Source: Adiantum capillus-veneris (taxonomy: Eukaryota > Streptophyta > Polypodiopsida > Polypodiales > Pteridaceae). From it: a DNA stretch of 64,000 nucleotides. The position numbers and the translations under genes are program-made. The notes under the pieces are model-generated. The model did no database searches. It was not told the origin of the DNA and worked only from the letters and a program-made list of their open reading frames with translations. Where the stretch lies: positions 97,134,612-97,198,611 of the forward strand of contig CM043945.1 of NCBI GenBank assembly GCA_014529385.2, written 5' to 3'. This document shows, piece after piece, positions 42,914-55,991 of the stretch (positions are counted from its first letter, which is position 1; each line of letters begins with the position of its first letter).

Positions 42914-44165
42914 TGCAAATAATTAGGTTAGGGTTCCTTATGTTTTTTGTTGTGTTCAATAAGTGTTGGTACCTTTTCCCACTAATGTGCCTCCTGGAGG
43001 TATTCCTTTTGTTTCCTAGTGTGTACAGGAGCGTGTTGCTATTGATAGGATTTCGACCTTCATGGAATCTTTATCTCGACTCACTCTTCAAATCAAGCGC
43101 GACCATCGACACAAACAGGTGTTTCTTGTCCATTAGCATTGCCCCTTATCTTTTTTGCATCTATGATTGTCTGCTTTAATTGTGATTGGTAGCCTAATAT
43201 TCACCGCATTTGCTTAGTATCAAACATTTAATTCAATGTAATTTTTTTGTCATAATCACTTGTCTAGGTTCAAAAATCAAGTAGTCCGACTAAGCTAGTT
43301 TGACCAAGTTAGGTGTTAGAGATCTTCTCTTAATACCATGGGGAATGCCTTCCTAATAATCAATGGTTACTTAGGTTCTTAATCCGATCTAGGCAACATT
43401 GTGTGAAATGTACTAGGGCTTTCTAGTGGGCTTGACCCTATTGACCTTTAGCTTAAGTATTATAAAGGGAGTTTACTAGTGTGATGAGCCTGGGGAGGTG
43501 TATCAGTGTTATATGACCCCCCAAAGTTACAAAATTAAAATGTTGAAAATGAACAAACAAAAAATCAAAGTGCCACACTGTAAAATCTTAAGCTGGAAGA
43601 GAAATCTCAGCTTGATTTGGTACTTCACTCACATGTATTGCCTATGGTACTAGAGCCCTAGAGGTTCCCAGTGTGGGCGCTTTTCCTTGAAAAGCAAAAA
43701 ACCCAAGGCATACAAAATAAGCACACACATCAAATTGAATCACTGTGAAAAGACTTTGGGGGGTCAAAGAAAAAGTAATCAGTCAGGCGATGATTTCATG
43801 AGAAATTCCTTTTATGGTAGCTTAACTACAAGGTCTTCTAGATATAGCCCCTAGTCAGCCCTCGAACATGAATACTTGGCTCTCGCGATTAAACAACTTA
43901 ATTGACCACAGAAAATTAAGAAGCTTACCCATGGTATTAATATTCGATCTCTAGTGCCTTTCGACCATCAAATTAGCGACCCCAGACTTGTTTAATTTTT
44001 TACCTTTACATCTGTTTATGCATTTGATTACATTGCAATTTAATGTTCATTGCTGACAAATTGTTTGAAATTCTTTTACCAATCAATTTGTCTACCTAAA
44101 ACTGCATATGCTTTTAAATCACTTATGAGAATGCAATTACTGTGTCAATGTTGTTTGATTTTGCA
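42914..44165. other. Anonymous AT-rich stretch
   Basis: No convincing ORF, repeat or RNA gene seen. It may be the rest of the gypsy B 3' LTR or the leader of another element: TTTGCAG at about 44159-44165 resembles a splice acceptor or leader end. Confidence 0.5.
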
Positions 44166-44273
44166 GTGACTGAAGAAGGCTAAGGACATTCATCTCAAAT
44201 GCTCTTCCACCTTGACGAACGAGCTTCAACTCAATAGCTTCCGAGGACGGAATCTACATCAGGAAGGAGGGCA
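44166..44273 (+). pseudogene. Possible 3' end of another LTR element with purine tract
   Basis: Reads TNELQLNSFRGRNLHQEGG in one frame and ends in AGGAAGGAGGGCA (44261-44273) just before TGTTAACC. The layout (final codons, PPT, TG) fits the 3' end of a gypsy-type element, but no catalytic domain is present. Confidence 0.35.
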
Positions 44274-44760
44274 TGTTAACCCTCACGGCTCACGGACACC
44301 CCATCACCTACGACGGACGTGTATTATGTATTTGGTAGAGTCAGGAACGGGGGTTGTCGGACCAATAGGAAAAGGGTAAGAGTGATCGCTGATGAGAGGC
44401 GCACTCTAACTAGGACATTCAAGGGATTATTTGGCTAAGCATGGGCGCCCAAGTGTGAATGGGGTGAGCTCATATAAAAGCCAACTAAACCTAAAATTCA
44501 CTTATTCTCTCATTTGTGCAATAGAAGAGTGCTCTTGCTCCATCTCCATCTCCATCTTCTTCTTCTTCACCTCCTTGTGTGTGTGTGTATGTGAGAGAGA
44601 GAGTGCGATCAAGCATTGCGGCGGTACGACGGCGGTGAAGCGGTTGAGCACGACGTAGCGGTGTCTCCTTCTTCTTCGCGGCGAGGAATCCTCCACGGCA
44701 GGAGCATAGAGCGGTGAGTGACACACCATTGCCCTCTTTTGAGCTTACTAGTTAAGCTAG
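44274..44760 (+). repeat. Putative LTR start / U3-R of an unidentified element
   Basis: Starts TGTTAACCCTCACGG after the purine tract and has CATATAAAAG (TATA) at 44471-44480. A second copy for comparison is not in the window, and the right end is a guess. Confidence 0.3.
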
Positions 44761-44875
44761 TTGTGTGCTTGGAGCCGTCTGTGGCTCGCACACAGTGTTA
44801 GGCAAGGCCCTTGCTTCGACAGTGCGGCAAGGAGCGCACACACTGCAAGAGACACACACACCCACCTTAAGTACT

Positions 44876-44879
44876 CCCC

Positions 44880-44910
<31 letters not shown>

Positions 44911-44934
44911 ATACACATGCATGCACACCTCACT

Positions 44935-45019
<85 letters not shown>
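44876..45019. repeat. Poly-C and CT microsatellites
   Basis: C run 44876-44890, (TC)10 at 44891-44910, and (TC) about 40 units at 44941-45019. ORFs over this tract are repeat translations. Confidence 0.95.
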
Positions 45020-45022
<3 letters not shown>

Positions 45023-45231
45023 GTGTCGGTCACAGATTCACAACCTCTAGACTCTCGTTCTCTACAACTCTCTAATAGGAAGTGCTCCGACAATTTGAAA
45101 GTAAGAGAGTAATGGCCTAAGGTGTGTGAAATTTAAGTATGATGAAATGATGGAAAGCTTATGACCCCTTCCTTCATGCAACACAGCTAGCTCAATATCA
45201 TGCTCGTGTGATGTAGCGTATGTGTGTGTAA

Positions 45232-45287
<56 letters not shown>

Positions 45288-46197
45288 CGTCCCCAATTGC
45301 CACAGTGTAAAGCGTCTTCCTACGGAGTGATGGAGCCTGGAAGAGAGATAAAGATAAATGTGTGCTCCTAGAAGAGATTTGGTGTTATTTGTGCACCCTC
45401 ACTCTTTTGAATGTCATCTATTTTCTTGCTAGATTCCTATCAACTCGAGCATGTCTCCAACCCCCCCTCCCCCCCCCCTTTTTATAAGTGATCATCCCTT
45501 ATTTCTACAAACAAAGAAAGCTTGAAAGTGGGGGCGAGACTTGACATCATTGACAACAACAAGAGACTTGAACTTGAGTTATAACAGACACAAGAAGAAA
45601 TAACCTCGTGGGAACAATTGAGAGAGAGAGAGCGCCTTTCAAAACAAATCTTACTCTTCAACAAGGATTCTAACTCTTGGGATTGCTTTTAGAGTTTTTC
45701 CTGCCCATAGTCTCTTTCTACAAAGATGCTTTGTACCTCTTAATTGTCTTGTTGTACCTCCATTTGGATAGGCCATTCAACTTGAAGGTTTAGAAGTCTC
45801 TTTTGAAAAAGCAACCATAACTTGCTTTCAATCTGCTCCTCCTCTAGATGGTTATCTAATAGTACCTTCTCCTTTTTGGCTTTCTAAAAGAAGCCTTAGT
45901 GTTGAGTCGAGTTAGGCATCCTTCCAATGTTTTTAGTGCCAACGATGGAGACTCATCTTCAATGTTGATGGAGTTTTTCAAAGGGTCCCTTTCATTTTAT
46001 AGCCTTACAGACTTGTTTGTTTTTTTTATCGTTGCTCATCTTATATTATTTTCAACATGAACACACAATTTATACTTTTTCTTTTTTCTTAGGATGGGAC
46101 TACATGCTTTTATTTTGTGTATCTTTTTATTTTTAAAGCTTTTAAAGAGTAAAGAGCTTTTTTCACAAAAACAAACGATTGTGACTCTATCTCTCTC

Positions 46198-46250
<53 letters not shown>

Positions 46251-46570
46251 TTGTATTTTTATTTCCCTCATATCTTGATTTCATTTTTGGAAAGCCATCG
46301 TGAAATCTCACCTTGTTTGTCCAGAAATGTGTTGACCTCCCTTTCATTGTTAAGACCAGCTTAAAGAGATGGTTGATGAGCTCAATCGGGGCTTCCCTCC
46401 CTCCTTGCCATGGTCCATTGCGTGTGCACGAGGTTGGGCCTTGGAGCAATTGGTTTGAGCTCTCGTCTCAACCATGTCACTTGGTGTTGCCCCTCATGTC
46501 AATTTATTGCATGAGGTGTCTTTTGTACAGGTTTTTGGGAATTGCACAAAAAAGAAAGGACCAACTTAAA
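45020..46570. other. Intergenic stretch with GA and TA microsatellites
   Basis: (GA)n at 45239-45281, a C run near 45463-45479, and (TA)n at 46201-46248. No ORF here resembles a known protein and no element ends were recognised. Confidence 0.6.
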
Positions 46571-46589
46571 GAGAACTAGTATTACCGGC

Positions 46590-46764
<175 letters not shown>

Positions 46765-47193
46765 GCATGCTGGCTACAAGGCACACTGGTCGGACTAAGA
46801 GAAACTGCCACGTGTTTCGTGGAGGGGCTGGAATCCCTCCCCCCATTATAATAGTATAGATAAGCAAATTATCTTCTTTGAAAGCAATGACTTTTTTTGC
46901 CTTGACATGGAAAATGCCTTATTGTTTGGTTATTTTTTGTTAGCTTTGGAGATAAGGTGATGATGATTTGAAATTGTAATTCTTTTTTTTTTTTGGCAAT
47001 TACCATATTATGTGGGATTTTTGTATGGACAGAAACAAAAAAGATACAAAGCTACCCCATGCAAAGTAATCTTGCCATGGGGACACAAGGACGAAAAGTA
47101 CTTTCTTTTACAAGGATCGAGCAACCTATACAACCAGTTACTTATTAGAGCAAAAGGGAGTCCAGGTACACCTCGAGGGAGGACCCAGGTGGT

Positions 47194-47712
47194 TCAGCTG
47201 ATCAATCCTCTGTTATTGAATAGCATCGACCAGAAAATCTTGGTTGCAGGTTTCCTCAATCGTTCACCCAAGGGGCTTGGCGGTTCAGATATTTCCTCCT
47301 CCCTTTCTGCTAAAGGATGCACATCTTCCTCACCCTTTTCATCTTCAGCCATATCACTATCACACACATCCTCCTCTAGCTTGCTTGCATTTGTAAATGG
47401 TTGGGCATCTCTAGAAACAAGCCTCCGAGTGGATTTGACCATCGGTTTGCTGACAATCACCACCTCAGTGCAATCCCCAACATGGTGTTTAATTATGCTG
47501 CATTTGTAACATGTGTTAGGGAACGAGGCAAATGCCACCTCTTGCCAAAAGGTGCCAAAGCATCCAATGTTGAGTACCAAATATTTAGGAATGGGTTTGC
47601 CTATGTTCCACAAAATGCAAACTCCAAGCCAGATCCAACTCATTGTAGCCTCGATATGAACAACACCCGACCCATCATAGAAGCAATGGTGCACATGAAT
47701 GTAGTGCAGCAA
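47194..47712 (-). pseudogene. LINE ORF1-like fragment (DUF4283/CCHC type), copy 1
   Basis: Frame of 172 codons with VCILWNIGKPIPKYLVL, then a zinc knuckle CYKCSIIKHHVGDC (CX2CX4HX4C), then an acidic tail (LEEDVCDSDMAEDEKGEED). The layout matches plant L1-type ORF1 or DUF4283 proteins, in which the domain precedes a zinc knuckle. The upstream half is missing because of a deletion of about 300 bp near 47695 relative to copy 2. No RT domain is nearby. Confidence 0.65.
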
Positions 47713-48771
47713 GCCTCTAGAATCTGAAAAGCTATCTCTTTGGACAAAAGACTACATTCATCACATATACATCAAAGTCCTTATTGTGGTTGAACATGAT
47801 ATCAGTCATAGTGCGTTCTCCCAAAGGAAGATGACTTTAGTGCTTTTTCAAGGCCATTTGGCATTAGAAGAATTTTCATTGTTGGTGTGTTTCTTACTCG
47901 TTGTAGCAAACAGAAATTCTAGTTTTTTGAAGGGCTACCATTTGCATCCATGTTGAGAGGTGCTTCTTTGAATTGATCAACACTCCCCCCCTTGTTGGAG
48001 GCATCATGTAGACCGACGCCGAGTTCCATACGGAGCTCTTATGAAGGGAACAACCCCTTCAAAAAGGACCTAATTTGTGACCTCATTCTTAAGAGCTTTA
48101 GAAAAAGAAAACTTACTATGGGTAACAAATAGCACTTATTATGTAGCGTAACAAGCCTAAGGTGTGGGTCAGGATAATAATTGTGCAATAATCTTGCACG
48201 GTGTTGGAGCGGCAAAGGACGGTGACAATGCTCGTCGTCACCTTCTCTTAATCATTGTTAATTTCTTCAATGTTATATATTTAATTTGAGAAAACCAATA
48301 TTCATCATTAACCTTTGCACTCATCTTTTTATTTTTTATTTGATGATATACTCGCAATTGTGAGTAGAGATTATATATTAAATAAGCAAAGAATATAGAA
48401 GAAACCTCAAGCACTACACGTGCCTTGAGTGGACATCTTTGCAAAAAGGGGTTGTACAATCCATAAGCAGAGGACTCTTATGTTTCCTTAATCAATTGCT
48501 CTGACCCTAGAAGACCAACATATTATTCTCTCCTAGAGACCAAAACCTGAGGATGTGATGCATCTTAAAGCATGTTTCCATTCTTTGGCTTGCGTAGCTA
48601 TTCCTAACGTAGATGCTACCAAGTAGATCAACTCAGTGCTTCCACATACGATATCATTGAACTAAGCTACCACAGGATGACCTTCAAAGACTTGAAGGTT
48701 TCAAACTTTCCAAACCTAATTCACATTATATCTCAATGTGATTTGTTCCCTTTGCTTGATGTTGTTCTTAA

Positions 48772-48978
48772 TTGGAATATTGTACTTGTGCCAACAATGC
48801 CTCTTATCTAGTTCAAGGAGTTGGAAAGATTGTACTCATCATAGTTAATGGAATTTCCTTCACACTTTCTCATGTACTTTTTGTGCCTGGGATCAAGAAG
48901 AATCTCTTGTCTATTTTTGCACTAGCAAGATTTGGTCTTATTGTTGTGAATTTTGTGGACGACAAATGCATTCATTAG
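48772..48978 (+). pseudogene. Copia protease-region fragment, copy 1
   Basis: Encodes CANNASYLVQGVGKIVLIIV and FVPGIKKNLLSIFALARFGL. The same block occurs in copia D near 61430-61590 (CANNASYPVQGV, GIKKNLLSVSALARIRL). It is an isolated piece without Gag or integrase. Confidence 0.75.
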
Positions 48979-49202
48979 GGAATTTGGGAGATCATTTGGA
49001 GGGCCTTATTGAGGAGAGAGAAAAGGAGGCGCATCCAATGAACAACAAGCCAACGTAACATAGAAATAGAAAGAAATAAATTAAAAAATGCAAAAGAAAG
49101 AGAAGAACATGAGGTAAAACCTCATTTTTATGGCGTTTAAGGTATCTATATGTGGGCCCAGGGTCTAATTGTAAATATGGTACTGAAAGACATCTACGAT
49201 AA

Positions 49203-50751
49203 TGAATCATTCTCTCACCACTAAAAGCTCTTGCTCTATTACCAAGCATTCAAAACTCTATTGCCCTCCGTTGGAAGCAAGTTCACGCTTTCTTCTACCA
49301 CTTAGAAAGAGCCATGGTTTCTTCTTCTTCTTTTTACTGCCCCTAATAGCTCTAGGGGTTGTTGTGATCTCTCCCCAGCCAACCTCGCCATTAGTCTCCC
49401 AAGGAGGCCAAGCAGCACCGTAAGCTCTATCACTATCTCAAACTCCATCAATATAGATAGCCAATGGCAACAACAGACAATATACAAAGGTTCTTGGGTT
49501 CTTATGCAACCAAGATGGAGGAAAAGATCCTCAATAGCAAATCTATTTCGTTCAGCATGGAAAGCTAGAGTGCTAGATTTCAAAGTGGAGGTGGGCAAGA
49601 AAACTATCAAGGAGTTTTTGGTACATCATGTCTATAGTCACTCCGATGTGATTGCTAATGGCGGAGATGTCTCATTGGCTTATCATCCTCGATGCAACTG
49701 TAAGTGTGTTCATAGACTTCCATCTCTATTCTTTCTTTTAGACCTTGTTGTTCTCTTAATTTAATTTTTTCTTTTTGAAGAGGTAGAACAATATTAATAG
49801 AGGTAGATCAAGTTCTCATAAGTTCTTCATTCGTTTCAATAGTTAGACTAGGTGGTCTTTTAAATTTTGTTGTTGCATTGCAGATGTCTATCCTTCAACA
49901 TACGAAGAATGGGAGCCAGTGGACTGTTTTATAGGTTTCATCTCTGTAATCCACATTGACATTGGTGTTTTATAGTATGATGGAAGAACTAGCAAGAGTC
50001 TTGCAGGTGAGGGAATTTTCTTCTATGAGCATTTCTACAAGCTCAACCAAAAAAATAAAAAAGGTACTCTGGTTAAACTCCGTCTCCCTACCAATTGGAG
50101 CTGTATTGATTGGCCACTCCTGAACACCACAATGTGTGAAGCTCTCAGAAGCAAGCTGTTTAGGGATGTGCAGAGGTCCCCACAAAATTCAGTGCCCACT
50201 AAATTCGTAAATATTGCTAATTTTTATCCTATAATTTTATTTGTGGAACTATTTCACACCTGCCACATACATGTTGCAAAGACAATGCTGGTATGTAAAT
50301 CTCTAGATGCTTGTTTCTGTGACAAACTGCTTGATAGAAGATGGTATGTTAAAGAGGTGGACGACATACATTGCGAGGTTTCACTGGACACTTTGGTGGC
50401 CAAGTACATGATCGGCACACAGTCCCTTCTCATCTCCTTCTGGTACCAGCGCTCTCAAATTGTTGCAGGCTACTCTAAATTTCTTCCTATTAATCAAGAG
50501 TCGGCAGGCCTAGCGAACAATGGTGTCATAGATGTGGAGGTATTGAAAAATAGATCAACCTTGTGACAGTGATCACAATAAGAGATCAATGCAACCTTCT
50601 GCAACTTTGGCATGACATCGTGGACGAGACCGCAAAGAACGAGCCCTCATTGTTCTATTTCTTAATCGGTGGATGCAAAGTAATGCAACGAAGGGAAAAA
50701 GAGATTGTCTGTAAAGAACTAACTGGCCGAATCCAGATCGTGCCAATGTAG
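49203..50751 (+). pseudogene. Unrecognised two-exon gene remnant, copy 1
   Basis: Exon 1 (49203-49699) starts MNHSLTTKSSCSITKHSK, Ser/Thr/Lys-rich, followed by a hydrophobic segment with LIALGVVVISPQP. This looks like a plastid transit peptide plus a membrane or lumen-type segment (inference). After a frame break it reads LDFKVEVGKKTIKEFLV and ANGGDVSLAYHPRCN. An intron with GTAAGTG donor (49700) and TTGCAG acceptor (49883) joins in frame to YVYPSTYEEWEPVDCF. Later pieces: CCKSLD-type blocks at 50132-50566 (WYVKEVDDIHCEVSLDTLVA) and 50563-50751 (NEPSLFYFLIGGCKVMQRRE), ending at a stop. Several frame breaks. I cannot name the family. Confidence 0.5.
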
Positions 50752-50812
50752 CTTGAATGAATCTATATTCATGACTTCCATTCAAACATTTCTTGCAATT
50801 TAAATCTCTTGT

Positions 50813-51607
<795 letters not shown>

Positions 51608-51700
51608 AGAGAGTGGCATTATGGCGTGTGTGTACAATTTTGCGACTGATAGAATGATATCCACATGCCATTGTGCACACAAGGGCTCAACTTTTTTACC
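51608..51700 (+). repeat. Short direct repeat, copy 1
   Basis: GAGAGTGGCATTATGGC...GACTGATAGAATGATATCC...ACACAAGGGCT recurs with changes at 51944-52035. Confidence 0.8.
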
Positions 51701-51741
51701 ACAACATAAAATTTCTTTTCTATCAAACATAGGAACACACA

Positions 51742-51743
<2 letters not shown>

Positions 51744-51831
<88 letters not shown>
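51744..51831. repeat. CT microsatellite
   Basis: (CT)n of about 44 units, then a T run. Confidence 0.95.
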
Positions 51832-51836
<5 letters not shown>

Positions 51837-51840
51837 CTCT

Positions 51841-51897
51841 TTGTACCTTGGCTATACTTCTCCTCCATGGTTTCATTCCCATATCTGACTCTCTAAC
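51841..51897 (+). repeat. Inverted repeat arm, left
   Basis: The block with CTTCTCCTCCATGGTTTCAT is the reverse complement, with changes, of 52939-52993 (GAAACCATAGAGGAGAAG). Confidence 0.8.
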
Positions 51898-51900
51898 AAT

Positions 51901-51941
51901 CTCTCTCTCTCTCTCCCCCCCCCCCCCCCCCCCCCCCCCCC
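51901..51941. repeat. CT then poly-C tract
   Basis: (CT)7 at 51901-51914 and 27 consecutive C to about 51941. Confidence 0.95.
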
Positions 51942-51943
51942 TT

Positions 51944-52035
51944 GAGAGTGGCATTATGGCTCATGGGAACGATTTAGCGACTGATAGAATGATATCCGCG
52001 TGCCATTATGCACACAAGGGCTGAAGTTTTTTACT
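51944..52035 (+). repeat. Short direct repeat, copy 2
   Basis: Matches 51608-51700 (GAGTGGCATTATGGC, GACTGATAGAATGATATCC, CACACAAGGGCT). Confidence 0.8.
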
Positions 52036-52279
52036 ATGTATCAGTCTTATTTGGGTGCCTACCCCCCTACATTCTCATTTAGTGCTCTACGGCACACGGA
52101 CAACAATCGCTTGACCACACAACACCCTTCCGTGCACCACAAGACAAGTAAAATTGTCGTGTCTATCTCTCTCTCTCTCAAAATGTACATAAGATCGCGC
52201 CTATAAGAAATGAACAAGAGTAGGGGTTACCTTTTCCTGGGCTTGGCATGGAAACCTTCAAGAGATGTTGTTTCTGCAG

Positions 52280-52280
<1 letters not shown>

Positions 52281-52358
<78 letters not shown>
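52281..52358. repeat. CT microsatellite
   Basis: (CT)n of about 39 units. Confidence 0.95.
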
Positions 52359-52362
<4 letters not shown>

Positions 52363-52539
52363 TCAAATCGCTCTTAGTACCGTTGCTCACATGCACAGAA
52401 AATAACTACATGTTTTACACGTGTCAAACAATGAACAATAACTAGTGGGCATTTATTGCACCGTATAATTTTGATTGAGAAGTCACTTTCACACTTAATG
52501 GGTTGTACAATATTTGTTGGCATGCTTATTATAGCACCT

Positions 52540-52540
<1 letters not shown>

Positions 52541-52576
<36 letters not shown>

Positions 52577-52608
52577 AGAAGAAGAAGAAGATAGAGCGAA
52601 CATCTATC

Positions 52609-52644
<36 letters not shown>
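52541..52644. repeat. AG and AGA microsatellites
   Basis: (AG)n 52541-52573, (AGA)n to about 52590, (GA)n 52611-52644. Confidence 0.95.
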
Positions 52645-52649
<5 letters not shown>

Positions 52650-52938
52650 GGACAACAACTCAGAAAAGATCGGACAAGGTGACAACGCAGAGGGTCTTTT
52701 TGTCCAACTGAGAAACCCAAATTCTACATATACCTACATGTATGAGAGAGAGAGACATAGAGGGGAAGCAGATTAAGAGCAGGGAAAGGGGAGACAGAGA
52801 GTAGTGTTGTGATGGGACTGCTATACAAGCCAAAATCACAATCGCCCATAAATTTGATGAGTTTCCACAATGGCACGTGGAAACGATTTTAGGTTCAGCT
52901 AAACGTCATATGTGTGTCATAATGACACTTTGTCGCAG

Positions 52939-52993
52939 ATAGAGAGTCAAATATGGTGATGAAACCATAGAGGAGAAGTACAACCAGGGTACA
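52939..52993 (-). repeat. Inverted repeat arm, right
   Basis: Reverse-complement partner of 51841-51897, about 1.04 kb away. Confidence 0.8.
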
Positions 52994-53048
52994 CAGAGGA
53001 AAAGAGAGATAGATAGAGAGAGAACTAGTATTGCCGACGGCCTTTGAC

Positions 53049-53205
<157 letters not shown>

Positions 53206-53745
53206 CTGAGCATGTTGGTTGCAGGGCACACTGGTCAGATTGAAGAGAACCGCCACGTGTCTGGGGGAGAGGTTGGAATCCCTCCCCCCAGACACGTAAT
53301 GACATATAGATAAGCAAATTCTCTTTTTTGAAAGCAATGACGTTTTTTGCCTTGACATGGAAAAGGCCTTATTGTTTGGTTATTTTTTGGTTAGCTTTGG
53401 AGATAAGGTGATGATGATTTGAAATTGTAATTCTCTTTTTTTTTTTACAATTACCATATTATGTGGGATTTCTGTATTGACAGAAACAAAAAACATACAA
53501 AGCTAACCCATGCAAAGTGATCTTGCCATGGGGACACAAGGACTAAAAGTACTTGCTTTTACAAGGATCGTGCAACCTATACGACCAGTTACTTATCATA
53601 GCAAAAGGGAGTCCACTTCTTTTTCTTCTTCTTTTTGGTCAAGCTGGTATTGATAGACACCTAAAGGGGAGGACCCAGGTGGTTGAGCTGATAAATCTTC
53701 TGTTTTTGAATGGCATCGACCAGAGAATCTTGGTCGTGGGTTTCC

Positions 53746-54365
53746 TCAATTGCTCACCCAAGGGTCCTGGTGGTTCATATATTCCTCCTCCCTTTCTGCT
53801 AAAGGATGCACATCATTCTCACCCTTTTCATCCTCAGCCATATCACTATCACACACATCCTCCTCTAGCTTGCTTGCATTTGTATATGGTTGGGCATCTC
53901 TAGAAACAAGCCACCGAGTGGATTTGACCATTGGTTTGCTGACAATCACCACCTCAGAGCAATCCCTAGCATGGTGTTTAATTCTGCTGCATTTGTAACA
54001 TGCGTTGGGGAAAGAGGAAAATGCCACCTCTTGCCAAAAGGTGCCAAAGCATCCAATGTGTAGTACCAAATATTTAGGAATGGGTTTGCTTATGTTCCAC
54101 AAAATGCAAACCTTTGCATCCAAGCTAGATCTAACTTGTTGAAGCGTCGGTATGAACAACGCTTGACCCATCATAGAAGCAATGGAGTGCACATGACTAT
54201 GAAGCCAGAGACGGAGGTTTTTAATTGTAACCCAGACATGGTAAAACCCATAAACTCTTCATTCGAGCAGAATTTTGGTGTCCACGGCATTGGGTACGCA
54301 AAATAGGAAGCCACCAAACCCTTCCTTTGATAACAAGATCTTGAATTATCTATCCAAAAGCACAC
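53746..54365 (-). pseudogene. LINE ORF1-like fragment (DUF4283/CCHC type), copy 2
   Basis: More complete than copy 1. From about 54260 it reads VWVTIKNLRLWLHSHVHSIA and GQALFIPTLQQVRSSLDAKV, typical of the DUF4283 fold (a W-V start, then IAS-x-xGxPL, then A-x-VCI). Next come KPIPKYLVLHIG and the zinc knuckle CYKCSRIKHHARDC, then the acidic tail. The main open frame is 54192-53746. It fits L1-type ORF1, though host DUF4283 genes exist too. No endonuclease or RT is near. Confidence 0.7.
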
Positions 54366-55549
54366 TCAGCCATATAGAGGCCGTTGCTCACTGCTGTGAA
54401 GTGGCTTATCATGTTTCTTTTGTGAAGTATCATAGATGCCCACTCCCACAAACATAGGGTTGTCATTCGTCAGTCCATAAAGTATAGCACAACCAATTTA
54501 GTGCAGCAAGCCTCTAGGCTCTGAAAAGCTATCTCTTTGGACAAAAGACTACATTCATCACATATCCATCTAAGTCCTTATTGTGGTTGAACATGATATC
54601 AGTCATAGTGCGTTCTCCCAAAGAAAGATGACTTTAGTGCTTTTTAAAGTCCATTTGGCATTAGAAGAATTGTCATTGTTGGTGTATTTCTTACCCGTTG
54701 TAGCAAACAGAAATTCTAGTTTTTTTGAAGGGCTACCATTTGCATCCATGTTGAGAGGTGCTTCTTTGAAGTGATCAAAACTCCCCCCCTTGTTGGAGGC
54801 ATCATGCAGACTGACGCTGAGCTCCATGCAGAGCTCTTATGAAGGGAACATCCTCTTTAAAAAGGAGCTAATTTGTGAGCTCATTCTAAGAGCTTTAGAA
54901 AAAAAACTTACTATGGGTAACAAATAGCACTTATTATGTAGCGTAACAAGCCTAAGGTGGGTCAGGATAATAATTGTGCAATATTCTTGCATGGAGATGG
55001 AGCGGCAATGGAAGGTGGCAATGCTTGTGGGCACGTTCTCTTAATTATTGTTAATTTCTTCAATGAATATATTTAATTTGAGAAAACCAATGTTAATCAT
55101 TAACCTTTGCACTCATCTTTTTATTTTTTATTTGATGATATACTCGCAATTGTGAGTAGAGATGATGTATTAAATTAGCAAGGAATATACAAGAAACCTC
55201 AAGCACTACACATGCCTTGAGTTGGACATCTTTGCAAAAAGGGGTTGTACAATCCATAAGCAGAGGACTCTTATGTTTCCTTAATCAATTGCTCTGACCG
55301 TAGAAGACCAACATATTATGCTCCCCTAGAGAACAAAACCTGAGGATGTGATTCATCTTAAAGCATGATTCCATTCTTTGGCTTGCGTAGCTATTCCTAA
55401 CGCAGATGCTACCAAGTAGATCAACTCAATGCTTCCACATACGATATCATTGAACTAAGCTACCACAGGCTGACCTTCAAAGACTTGAAGGTTTCAAACT
55501 TTCCAAACCCAGTTCACATTACATCTCAATGTGATTTGTTCCCTTCGCT

Positions 55550-55765
55550 TGATGTTGTTCTTAATTGGAATACAGTACTTGTGCCAACAATGCTTCTTAT
55601 TTAGTTCAAGGAGTTTGAAATATTGTACTGAGCATAGTTAATGGCATTTCCTTCACACTTTCTCATGTACTTTTTGTGCCTGGGATCAATCTCTTGTCTA
55701 TTTTTGCATTAGCAAGATTTGGTCTTGTTGTTGTAAAGTTTGTGGATGACAAATGCATTCATTAG
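55550..55765 (+). pseudogene. Copia protease-region fragment, copy 2
   Basis: Homologous to 48772-48978, with a 6-bp loss (GGGATCAATCTC against GGGATCAAGAAGAATCTC) and further changes; only short open pieces remain. Confidence 0.65.
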
Positions 55766-55991
55766 GGAATTTGGGAGGTCATTTGGAGGGCCTTATTGAG
55801 GAGAGACAAAAAGAAGCGCATCCAATGAACAGCAAGCCAATGTAACGTAGAAATAAGAAGAAATAAATCAAAAAATGCAAAAGAAAGAGAAGAACATGAC
55901 GTAAAACCTCATTTTTACGACGTGTAAGGTATCTATATGTGGCCCCAGGGTGTGAATGTAGTTATGGTATTGAAAGACAGCTACGATAATG

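Noticed and set aside
44752-45112. ORFs rich in SLSLSL or ERERER (also near 46499, 51458, 52178, 52895, 57690)
   Set aside because: Translations of CT/GA microsatellites.
47401-47727. Plus-strand ORF opposite the LINE-like fragment
   Set aside because: Antisense of the DUF4283/zinc-knuckle frame, which has the recognisable motifs.
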